From positions 1-64,000 of the forward strand of contig NZ_LUUK01000177.1 of assembly GCF_001644025.1 (NCBI RefSeq): a stretch of 64,000 nucleotides of DNA. Direction: 5' to 3'. A program made the position numbers and the translations under genes. The notes beneath the pieces were generated by a model. The model had not been told where the DNA came from. It saw only the letters and a program-made list of their open reading frames with translations, and made no database searches. The stretch is from Methylomonas koyamae (GTDB lineage Bacteria; Pseudomonadota; Gammaproteobacteria; Methylococcales; Methylomonadaceae). Of the stretch, positions 1 to 7,170 are shown one piece after another (position 1 is the first letter of the stretch; every line of letters starts with the position of its first letter).

Positions 1-26
1 GGAGTACAAATCTAGATTTGTACTCC
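1..26. repeat. Perfect 26-bp palindrome at window edge
   Basis: The first 26 bases read the same on both strands. Each arm begins GGAGTACAAATC and the centre is TAGA/TCTA. There is no loop, so it would form either a cruciform or a two-fold symmetric protein site. It lies about 70 bp before the 42-bp repeat array and could be the end of a mobile repeat that continues outside the window. No run of T follows, so a terminator is unlikely. Confidence 0.85.
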
Positions 27-98
27 AATGCGTGGCTTGGGCGGCTCCGGTTGGGAAGAGCGGGGTTGAATCGCGGCTGGTCGGCCGAGCCAAAAAGA

Positions 99-372
99 CT
101 CGGCGTCGAGTATCGTTGGTTCGGCGTCGGGCAAAAAAGACTCGGCGTCGAGTATCGCCGGGTCGACGTCGGGCAAAAAACACTCGGCGCCGAGTATCGT
201 TGGTTCGGCGTCGAGCAAAAAACACTCGGCGTCGAGTATAGCCGGTTCGGCGTCGGGTAAAAAACACTCGGCGTCAAGTATCGCCGGTTCTGCGTCGGGC
301 AAAAAACACTCGGCGTCGAGTATCGTTGGTTCGGCGTCGGGCAAAAAACACTCGGCGTCGAGCAAAAAAGAC
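99..372. repeat. 42-bp tandem repeat array (six full units plus a partial unit)
   Basis: Units begin at 99, 141, 183, 225, 267 and 309, each 42 bp long, with a partial unit from 351. Each unit starts with the near-palindrome CTCGGCGTCGAG (a perfect palindrome, CTCGGCGCCGAG, in the unit at 183), followed by TATCG, a variable middle, TCGGCGTCG and a run of A. Because 42 is a multiple of three, several frames stay open; the minus strand could encode a 14-residue repeat (DAECFLPDAEP plus three residues). I see no ribosome binding site or known domain, so a coding role is doubtful. Single-base differences between units indicate drift rather than recent expansion. Confidence 0.85.
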
Positions 373-783
373 TCTCTGCCGCATGTCGCTGGCGGTCGGC
401 CCTAGACTCCCGATACCGGCGAATTTTTGCGATTTTTGATCGGTGAAAAGGCTAGGAATGCGATGCCGCTGAACAAAAATCAGGCCGAAGGCGTTAACGG
501 AACGCTGGTTGAAAGCGTACTCAGCATTGTCGAATCGCCGGCTGTAAATTGTGCGGTCATGCTATGCGCCGCGTCCGCCGTGCCGGCGATATCGCTGCCG
601 TCCGCCCAAAACGCATTGGCGGTTCGCGGTCCTATAGCCCGCGAGACTGCCACGACGAAAATTGCCCCTTACGCCCTGCGGGTCGCGGTATCGTGATCGC
701 ACGGTTCGTGCTCGACGATCAAAATGGCTTGGCGTCGAGCGAGTCTTTGGTGACGACGGCAGGCGAGGTGCGCATAGCCGCTG
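373..783. other. Stretch without a supported gene
   Basis: Two short overlapping plus-strand frames are open here, but neither has a recognisable domain or a good ribosome binding site. I see no RNA gene, terminator or further repeat. Confidence 0.5.
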
Positions 784-1527
784 CTACGGATTCGCCAGAT
801 AGTTAAAAAATTCCCGCAGCCAATCCTGACCGCGTTTTTTCGGAAATTGGTTGGGATGCCGCTTGACCCATTTCAGCGCGTAAATCATCGGCACCGAATC
901 CAAATCCTTGATGTGGTTGGTCCGCCAAAGCTTGCGGACGATCTTGGATACTTGAAACTTCAACTCGATGTGCTTGACGTGTTCCGGCGTCGGATTTCGG
1001 CAATGTTCGGCTGGCGAGGTGACCAAATACTCCCGACAAGCCAGCGGCCGAACCGGGTGAATCGAACAGCTTTCCGCTTCCAAAAACGGGCAGGCCACGC
1101 CAGAATGAAAATAACGTAGCGCGTGCGTCTGGACCGCTTCGTGCGTCGTTCCCTCTGCCAGCATCCGTTCCAATTGGCCCAGCCAGTCGATCTCGTCCAG
1201 TTTGGCGCAGCCGTCGGCAAATCGTTGCTTGATCGCCGAACGCTTCGGCTCGGGTATTTGTTCGACCAGCCCGGCTATCTGATAGGCCTCGAACTCCGCC
1301 AACGGCACCACTTGCCGGCAGCAAGCGCCGCAGCCGGCTTGGCAGGAGATGGTGGCACCGTCCGCGACAAATACCTCGACCGCGGTTTCGACGAAGGTGT
1401 TGTTGATGCGATGCAGCGCCGGCAGGATTGCCACCGGCGTGACTTTTTCCGCCGGCGCGCTGAGTTCCAATTCTATCGGTTTGCCGTAAAGCGTCAGTTT
1501 GATGTTGGCGGGCGTGGTTTTGCGCAT
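784..1527 (-). CDS. YkgJ-family cysteine-cluster protein
   Basis: A soluble protein of 247 residues with the Cys-rich signature of the YkgJ/UPF0153 family, thought to chelate zinc or iron. The motif CQAGCGACC gives Cys62, 66, 69 and 70. Further conserved cysteines follow at about 146, 154, 164 and 176, in ACPFLE, SCSIHP, LACREY and EHCRN. No signal peptide is visible. The biochemical role of the family is not established. It stands alone, with the repeat region downstream and a long untranslated stretch upstream. The ATG at 1527 has only a weak ribosome binding site, but no better start lies nearby. Confidence 0.8.
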   Translation of the reverse strand: MRKTTPANIKLTLYGKPIELELSAPAEKVTPVAILPALHRINNTFVETAVEVFVADGATISCQAGCGACCRQVVPLAEFEAYQIAGLVEQIPEPKRSAIKQRFADGCAKLDEIDWLGQLERMLAEGTTHEAVQTHALRYFHSGVACPFLEAESCSIHPVRPLACREYLVTSPAEHCRNPTPEHVKHIELKFQVSKIVRKLWRTNHIKDLDSVPMIYALKWVKRHPNQFPKKRGQDWLREFFNYLANP

Positions 1528-2064
1528 AGGCTCTGCTCAAGGAATCGGAAAACTGTCTCCGGTATGCCGGCGACGATGGACGGCAAGCGGCGGGTGCTTG
1601 GGGTTATTTACCGTTCGCCAAGCGCTACCAGCATAGAAGCTTTTACGAAAAATCGAAACTTCGGCTTGCAACTCTCCGACAGCGCCACGGATTGCCTTGC
1701 TGAATAGCCTCTTATGACGGCATAACCAAGGTTTTCATACCTCGCCGAAAGCGCTCGCTCCGGACATACGGCATTTCGTAAACAAGACGGCATCTCGTGG
1801 CGATATCCAGAAATTCCAGCCGGCCTAGTCGGTGGCGGTCGGCGCCAAAACCAAAAAATAACTTTCAAATACAGCCGCTTAAAAATTTAAAAATCCGGCG
1901 ACCGGCTTTGGCACGGCAATTGACTCTATTCCATCGAACTCAACCGTAAGGCGAACAAGTTCGGTAAAGCCCGGAGGACGCGGCGGTACCGGCCTTGTTG
2001 ACCCGGATATTCAACATATTGCAACCCATTCGACCCTATAACGAAATCATTCAAGAGGCGCATC
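1528..2064. other. Intergenic region upstream of a PEP-CTERM gene
   Basis: No convincing gene in about 540 bp. At 1909-1924, TGGCAC-N5-TTGAC resembles a sigma-54 -24/-12 promoter, the class known to drive many PEP-CTERM genes through PrsK/PrsR. However, the -12 element has GA where GC is expected, so this is only a suggestion. Confidence 0.3.
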
Positions 2065-2997
2065 ATGAAAACCATAGAAAGCACACTATCGAATCCCCAG
2101 GCATCGACCGACAAGCTGTCGCTCAAACGACTCCGCTCCGGCGTTTCCGCTCTGGTTTTGGCCATCAGCGGGCTGGGGATAGCCCAACCGGTCGCGGCGG
2201 CCGTGTTCAATCCATTCATCAATATTACCGGTAAGGTGGAATTCGATAGCTTAGGCACGCCGACCTTACCGACCAACGCCACCCAAAACGGCGAATTGAT
2301 CCGCGTCGTCGGCGGCGCGACCACCACTACCAGCTTAATCAACGATCAGATTGTCGGCGACGACCCGCTGAGCGGGAGTTTATCCGACATCGGCGACGGT
2401 TTCGGCATCAAGCTGCACGCCGAAGGCGGTTCGAAAGACGAGCCGTCGTTTATGAGTTCGCTGTTCGGCGACTTGGCCTTGTCCATCAGAAACAGCTCGG
2501 CGGTCGACACGTTTTTGGTGAGCTTGAAATTCGATTTCAGCCATTTGGTTGCGGCTCCCGAGACCAAAACCATCAAAGGTAACGGCGATTTTGCCCAATC
2601 GATAGTACAGCTCCATAAAAAGGACAACAGCGAATTGCTGTTCAGCAAACTCATTTCGGATACGGTATTCGGCAACGAAGCCCGACCCGCGAGCGCACCG
2701 GACCAAAATACGGCCAGCGGCTACGGTGGAAAGTTGGTCGACAGCGGTTCGCGCTTGCTGACCTTCATTCTACACCCCGGCGAATTGCTGGAACTGGGCG
2801 ACGACAGTCCGGAGTTAACGTTGTTCGGCGGTGCCGATCCGGGCGCTTTCTTCCTGGCGGACACGTCAGCCTTTCTCAGCGTCGCCGAGGTCACTCGACA
2901 AACCACCAACACCGTGCCGGAGCCGGAAACCTTGCTGCTGATGGCGATCGGCTTGCTGTCGTTCGGCCTGTCCAAACGCCGCGCAAGCACTTGCTAA
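2065..2997 (+). CDS. PEP-CTERM sorting domain protein
   Basis: A secreted protein of 310 residues. A long positively charged N-terminus (about residues 1-33) precedes a hydrophobic signal segment ending near AQPVAAA (about residues 44-50). The tail has the exosortase sorting signal: the motif VPEPETLLL, then a hydrophobic stretch (MAIGLLSFGL) and the basic end SKRRAS. EpsH/exosortase would cleave this signal and anchor or release the protein at the surface. The middle is a beta-rich, Asp/Gly-rich region without a family I recognise. AAGAGG just upstream of the ATG is a plausible ribosome binding site. Function unknown; probably a matrix or envelope protein. Confidence 0.85.
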   Translation: MKTIESTLSNPQASTDKLSLKRLRSGVSALVLAISGLGIAQPVAAAVFNPFINITGKVEFDSLGTPTLPTNATQNGELIRVVGGATTTTSLINDQIVGDDPLSGSLSDIGDGFGIKLHAEGGSKDEPSFMSSLFGDLALSIRNSSAVDTFLVSLKFDFSHLVAAPETKTIKGNGDFAQSIVQLHKKDNSELLFSKLISDTVFGNEARPASAPDQNTASGYGGKLVDSGSRLLTFILHPGELLELGDDSPELTLFGGADPGAFFLADTSAFLSVAEVTRQTTNTVPEPETLLLMAIGLLSFGLSKRRASTC

Positions 2998-3053
2998 AAC
3001 AAAACGCTTTAAATCGACGAATTACTCAACATCACTGAATAAAGGTACTTCCC

Positions 3054-3695
3054 ATGTCTAAAAAATCCTTGAAAACCCTATTGGCCCTGACCATCGCAAG
3101 CTTGAGCGGCTCCGCCGCCGCCTGCGGCTCGCAACCTTATATCGGCGAAGTATGCACCTTTGCCACCACCTATTGCCCAATCGGTTATGCAGAAGCCGAC
3201 GGACGCTTGTTATCGATAGCTCAAAACCAGGCGCTGTTCGCCTTGTTAGGCACTACTTACGGCGGTAACGGACAAACGACATTCTCATTGCCGGATTTAC
3301 GCGGCCGCAATCCGATCGGCGTCGGCGTCGGCCCGGGCTTGGCGCCGGTCGATTTGGGCGAGATCAGCGGGCAGGAGAACGTAACATTATTCCAGCCGAA
3401 TATGCCGTTTCATAGCCACGCGGCTAATACCATCGTCACCGCGAAATTGCATGCCGTCAACAGCAACGGTAACAGCACCAATCCGAGCGGCAAGTTTCCG
3501 GCCGTCTCCGCGAATCGGGATAACATTTATTCCAACTCGCCCTCGAACGCTGAGTTGGCGACGGATGCCGTTACCGTCAACGCCAGCACGACGGTGGGCG
3601 CTAGCGGCGAGAGCCATCCATTTTCAGTACGCAATCCCTACGTCGGCATGCGTTATTGTGTCGCGACTGTGGGCATCTTTCCTGGACGCGAGTAG
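3054..3695 (+). CDS. Secreted phage tail-collar domain protein (microcystin-dependent-protein type)
   Basis: 213 residues with a signal peptide (MSKKSLKTLLALTIASLSGS followed by AAACG). Residues about 27-85 form a tail-collar domain: YIGEVCTF, then CPIGYAEADGRLL, ALFALLGTTYGGNG and FSLPDLRGRNPIG are all family hallmarks. The rest resembles the short 'microcystin-dependent protein' (MdpB-like) family found outside phages. No other phage genes are near, so this is more likely a free secreted structural protein than prophage debris. It follows the PEP-CTERM gene after 56 bp and ends at a strong terminator, so the two may be co-transcribed. The molecular role of these stand-alone collar proteins is unknown. 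Confidence 0.8.
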   Translation: MSKKSLKTLLALTIASLSGSAAACGSQPYIGEVCTFATTYCPIGYAEADGRLLSIAQNQALFALLGTTYGGNGQTTFSLPDLRGRNPIGVGVGPGLAPVDLGEISGQENVTLFQPNMPFHSHAANTIVTAKLHAVNSNGNSTNPSGKFPAVSANRDNIYSNSPSNAELATDAVTVNASTTVGASGESHPFSVRNPYVGMRYCVATVGIFPGRE

Positions 3696-3711
3696 CATCA
3701 AACCCCCAAGA

Positions 3712-3735
3712 GCGCGGCTCAGGCCGCGCCTTTTG
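3712..3735 (+). terminator. Rho-independent terminator
   Basis: GCGCGGC, loop TCAG, GCCGCGC, then CTTTTG, 16 bp after the stop codon of the tail-collar gene. Confidence 0.85.
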
Positions 3736-3922
3736 TGTTTGCGGGTAAGAGATGTGGTCCTATTGGTATTAACAGGAAATTGATGGATGTAAGGTTGCGG
3801 CAGAGGAAGTATTCTAGACTTAAAGCCATCGAACAGCCGCTGAGTTAACTGGCGGTCAGGCGCGGTACCGACAGCGCCCCCTTGTCGTCGCGATCTACGG
3901 CGAAACGGCTGGACCGTTCAGT

Positions 3923-4537
3923 CTAGCCGGTACTTTCCAGGCGCCGGGGCTCGGCTTTCGCTTCGCCGGTTTCCAGCAAACCATAAAACGGACGAAACGC
4001 CATCATCAAGGCTCGGTAAATGGCAAAGGCGTCGGTCGGATCTTTTTGCTTGAGTTCGGCGATTTCGTTCAGGTAACGATGTAGCATTTTTACCAGATTC
4101 TCGATCGTCATCGCCAGCCAGGCGTCGTTGGTAATCCATTTGTCGATAAATTCGTCCAGGCGGGCGAAAGTCATTTTCAGCAAGGGATAGGCGGTTTGGG
4201 TTTCCTTGAATTCCCGAAGCGCCACGTACTCGATGTAAGCCCGGTCTGAGGCTAGTCGCGGTCGGTTGGTAATCGTTAAATACGTGGCTTTGTAGTCGGC
4301 ATGGAGGGTGTCGAATTTCTCGCAAAATTCGGCTTCGCTGGTCATTTCTAACCACGGTTGAAGAATCGTCACCGTGATGGCGTAGCATTCGTCGATCGCG
4401 TCCGCCATCTTGTCGAATTGTTCGACAAAGTCAGGCTTTTTGAGCTCGTCTTTAATTAAGCTTGCGATCGCGGCCAACTCGCCCGCGGTGACGCAAACCG
4501 TCGCCAATTCCCGAACAATTTTAAGTTCGCCTGCCAT
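3923..4537 (-). CDS. Hypothetical helical protein
   Basis: 204 residues, starting MAGELKIVRELATVC, with no signal peptide or membrane segment. It looks largely alpha-helical and rich in charged residues, Tyr and Phe. I recognise no domain or catalytic motif. The downstream neighbour in transcription order is empty sequence; upstream, 57 bp away and on the same strand, is the DUF1508 protein, so the pair may form an operon. Coding is supported by length and by the sensible amino acid composition. Confidence 0.6.
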   Translation of the reverse strand: MAGELKIVRELATVCVTAGELAAIASLIKDELKKPDFVEQFDKMADAIDECYAITVTILQPWLEMTSEAEFCEKFDTLHADYKATYLTITNRPRLASDRAYIEYVALREFKETQTAYPLLKMTFARLDEFIDKWITNDAWLAMTIENLVKMLHRYLNEIAELKQKDPTDAFAIYRALMMAFRPFYGLLETGEAKAEPRRLESTG

Positions 4538-4594
4538 GGTGTCGATACCTCATTGCTGTCTGGTAGAAAATGAACAATCGCCCCGATACGAGGC

Positions 4595-4930
4595 TTATGC
4601 GGTCAAATCGACGATTTCGGCGATGCAGGCATTGTCCTTGACCGTGTGCAGGGCGTTGTCGAACAGCATATTCGAGTTATATAAAACGCTTTTAACAATG
4701 ATGTTACCCACCGTATCCTTGATCACAAAGAAGGTATCGCCCTCTGGTACCCGGCTGGCGGCGATTTGGTGGCTCATTAACGAACCGGTGCGGACTTCTT
4801 TAATGCCTTGTATCGCTTCTTCCTTATTGGGGTAATCGCCGCTCATCAGGATCAGTTCGCCCTTGCTGCTCAGGAAGTTGAATACATATTGATTGTCTTC
4901 GTTGGTTTTCAGTTCAAAGGTCGCTGGCAT
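4595..4930 (-). CDS. YegP-family protein (DUF1508)
   Basis: 111 residues made of two tandem DUF1508 units. The first contains YVFNFLSSKGELILMSGDYP and KEEAIQGIKEVR. The second contains FFVIKDTVGNIIVKSVLYNS and a shortened tail. The fold is a small beta-alpha unit of unknown function, widespread in proteobacteria as YegP. The open frame extends upstream, but the ATG at 4930 is chosen because GGAG lies about 8 bases before it and the family begins here (MPATFELKTNEDNQ). A hypothetical gene follows 57 bp downstream on the same strand. Confidence 0.85.
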   Translation of the reverse strand: MPATFELKTNEDNQYVFNFLSSKGELILMSGDYPNKEEAIQGIKEVRTGSLMSHQIAASRVPEGDTFFVIKDTVGNIIVKSVLYNSNMLFDNALHTVKDNACIAEIVDLTA

Positions 4931-5409
4931 GATCTGCTCCGGAGTTAGTCGGTTGGATGGGGTCGTCGCCGGTCGAATACCGGTTTTCCAAGCTCCGTAA
5001 AGCTCAAAATAGCGAGACGGACAGAAAACCTGGGTACGGCGGCGGACGCTGTCTATCCAAACGCAAGCATTGTGCCAAGAAAAAAACATTTAAAATCAAT
5101 AGGCAATCTGGATGTGCTGGCGCAATTGTCGGGTTCGCGACACAACAACGGCGGCGGTTCGATTACGAAATAGGGCATGCTTTAGCGGAAACTTAATAGC
5201 TTGGTTGCCGGACAAGAAGCTACGCTTGGCGTGGGTTTTGAAAATGATGGAATTTGTCTTCTCCGGAAGAGGTTGGCTTAGGTCGAACCGGCGCGAATGC
5301 GGCTCGCGTTTCAGGGTTAACGGCACTTGGTGGATTTTCAAGAAATGCGGATTACCCGAAGCTACGCTAAGCTTCGCTTTCAATACCCGGTTCGGACTTT
5401 TTTGTGCTT
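4931..5409. other. Intergenic stretch with no supported gene
   Basis: About 480 bp between a leftward and a rightward gene. A plus-strand frame of 119 codons (5112-5471) is open, but it lacks a domain and its composition (many Arg, Cys and Trp) looks non-coding. The segment probably holds divergent promoters, none of which I can place with confidence. Confidence 0.4.
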
Positions 5410-5949
5410 ATGAAGCTCCAAGTCTTGCTACTCTTTACGGTTATAACCGCTACATCGGCCGAAGGCGCTGAATTCCTTGAGACTCATCTTGAAGAAAATG
5501 GAGCGAGATTGACACTTACCCGGTCCGACGGAAGTAACTTTCCAGCGCCGAGGATAGAAGATCAAGATGGCTTTAGTAAGCCTGCAGTGTCCGCCAACAA
5601 GCGATACGCCGGTTGGTTAGCCATGTATCGGAATCAGGGAACTTCCTATCCGCAGCCCATCCTTCTTGCCGTCTTGGGGCCGGAGAGCCGTCTGAGAAGA
5701 TTCACAGGGGATTTCGGCATGATCTACGGTTGGTGCTTTACGGGCGATAGCAGGAGTGTGGTCTATCAGTACCAGTTTCCGCACGGGGTTTCGCCCATCG
5801 GCTTTGAAATGTGGCGTCTGGCGGATGGCAAGCTTCAGCGAAAGATTCAGATTGCGCCGATCGCGCCCGATGCGAACGAAGATGAGGTCATTGGCGGGAG
5901 CGCGCCAGCCTGGACACAGTGCGCTCAAGCAAGCAGCATTGCGGAATAA
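5410..5949 (+). CDS. Secreted hypothetical protein with beta-propeller-like repeats
   Basis: 179 residues from the ATG at 5410; an in-frame GTG six bases earlier is an alternative start. A signal peptide is clear: MKLQVLLLFTVITATSAEGA. The mature part contains KRYAGWLAMYRN and FTGDSRSVVYQYQF, reminiscent of the short blades of TolB/WD40-like propellers, but it is too short to form a whole propeller. No catalytic motif is seen. A possible weak hairpin follows. The fds operon converges on it from the right. Confidence 0.6.
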   Translation: MKLQVLLLFTVITATSAEGAEFLETHLEENGARLTLTRSDGSNFPAPRIEDQDGFSKPAVSANKRYAGWLAMYRNQGTSYPQPILLAVLGPESRLRRFTGDFGMIYGWCFTGDSRSVVYQYQFPHGVSPIGFEMWRLADGKLQRKIQIAPIAPDANEDEVIGGSAPAWTQCAQASSIAE

Positions 5950-6038
5950 GGAGTAGCGGGTTTTTAAAGGCGCAATTTGCGGAGAGTCTTGCCTGAATGC
6001 GCATCCCGTCCACGGGGGATGCCGCAGCTGCACATCGC

Positions 6039-6073
6039 CAAAAAAAGCCCGATCCGTTTGCCGCGGATCGGGC
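6039..6073 (-). terminator. Terminator of the formate dehydrogenase operon
   Basis: On the minus strand GCCCGATCC, a 9-base loop and GGATCGGGC are followed by a run of seven T. It sits 22 bp after the fdsD stop codon. Confidence 0.9.
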
Positions 6074-6095
6074 CTGTTTGGATGTTATAAGTCTA

Positions 6096-6314
6096 TCAGG
6101 GTTTTTGCGAGATGCGCTTGACCGCTTCGGCGACGATGTCCAGCAGTTCGTTGCCGCCGTGCTGCAAATATTCGACGATTTGCTTGCGCATTCTGGGTTC
6201 CCAGAAATTGCGGATGTGGGTTTCGACGCCGCTGACCGCGACATCGTGTTCCGGCTCGGATTGGAAAAACGCGCCGATGTTATTGGCCATTTTGACGAGA
6301 TTGCTGTTATCCAT
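6096..6314 (-). CDS. fdsD: Formate dehydrogenase delta subunit
   Basis: 72 residues. It matches the small FdsD family that accompanies NAD-dependent molybdenum formate dehydrogenases; typical features are LVKMANNIGAFF at the start, then HIRNFWEPRMR and the C-terminal LLDIVAEAVKRI. FdsD helps cofactor insertion or stabilises the FdsABG complex in the cytoplasm. It is the last gene of the operon, 3 bp after fdhD, and a strong terminator follows. Confidence 0.92.
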   Translation of the reverse strand: MDNSNLVKMANNIGAFFQSEPEHDVAVSGVETHIRNFWEPRMRKQIVEYLQHGGNELLDIVAEAVKRISQKP

Positions 6315-6317
6315 GAG

Positions 6318-7157
6318 TTATGCGGCAGATTCTTGATAATGTTGTAAACGAAAGGGGTGGGTATAAATCGTGTGGTTTTCGTTGCGGGTGAAGCCGACCA
6401 AGGTCAGGCCGCATTCGTCCGCCAGCCGTATCGCCAGCGCGGTCGGTGCCGAAATGGCCGCCAGTAGCGAAATGCCGACGCTGGCGGCCTTTTGGACCAT
6501 TTCGTAGCTGGCGCGACTGGTTACCAATAGCCAGCCGGCAGAGAAGTCGCAACCGGTTCTGGCAAGCGCGCCGATCAGTTTGTCCAGGGCGTTGTGGCGG
6601 CCAACATCTTCCCTCACCATCGCGATGCCGCGTTCCGGCTCCAGCCAGGCGGCGGCATGTACCGCGCCGGTCAGCAAATTCAGCGCTTGTTGCTGCTGCA
6701 TCGATTCGAAAGCCCGGCTGAGCAGCGCGGCGTCCAATATTGAACCATCGCCGACCCGGCGGGCCGGGCGGATGGCTTGTTCCAGCGTGGTTGCGCCGCA
6801 CAGACCGCAACCGGTGCGGCCGGTCATGTTCTTGCCCTTGCCGTGCAGATTGTCGAAGCGTGCCTCAGGGATCTGCATACGGACTTCGACGCCTTTGGCG
6901 CGCTGCACCACTTTGACCGACAGCAGTTCGGCTGGGTGGCGGATGATGTCTTCCGTCAGGCTGAAGCCGAGGCCGAAGTCTTCCAGATTCAGCGGCGTGG
7001 TCAGCATCACGACGTGAGGGATCGTGTTGTAGACCAGCACTACCGGTACTTCCTCGGCCACGTAGTCTTGCTTTCGGCTATGGATGGGGCCGCGCCAGCT
7101 ATCGAACGTGCCGGTTCGATAGCTGGTCCAGCCCAGTTCCTCTGGGACCGGGTCCAT
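6318..7157 (-). CDS. fdhD: Formate dehydrogenase accessory sulfurtransferase FdhD
   Basis: 279 residues from the ATG at 7157 (MDPVPEELGW); the open frame reaches further up into fdsA but the family begins here. FdhD carries sulfur from a cysteine desulfurase to the molybdenum bis-MGD cofactor, a step needed for active formate dehydrogenase. The conserved CGLC pair lies in TGRTGCGLCGATT, and REDVGRHNALDKLIG is the family's core motif. It lies between fdsA (14 bp away) and fdsD (3 bp away). Confidence 0.93.
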   Translation of the reverse strand: MDPVPEELGWTSYRTGTFDSWRGPIHSRKQDYVAEEVPVVLVYNTIPHVVMLTTPLNLEDFGLGFSLTEDIIRHPAELLSVKVVQRAKGVEVRMQIPEARFDNLHGKGKNMTGRTGCGLCGATTLEQAIRPARRVGDGSILDAALLSRAFESMQQQQALNLLTGAVHAAAWLEPERGIAMVREDVGRHNALDKLIGALARTGCDFSAGWLLVTSRASYEMVQKAASVGISLLAAISAPTALAIRLADECGLTLVGFTRNENHTIYTHPFRLQHYQESAA

Positions 7158-7170
7158 GTTGCCTCGGTTT

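Noticed and set aside
12..365. Minus-strand open frame encoding a repeated 14-residue unit
   Set aside because: It results from a 42-bp repeat that keeps several frames open; no ribosome binding site or domain.
99..372. Possible CRISPR array
   Set aside because: Units are contiguous 42-bp repeats without unique spacers, and no cas genes are present.
1608..1868. Minus-strand open frame of 86 codons
   Set aside because: No domain, biased composition and no suitable start signal.
5112..5471. Plus-strand open frame of 119 codons
   Set aside because: Arg, Cys and Trp-rich composition typical of non-coding frames; it overlaps a better gene start.
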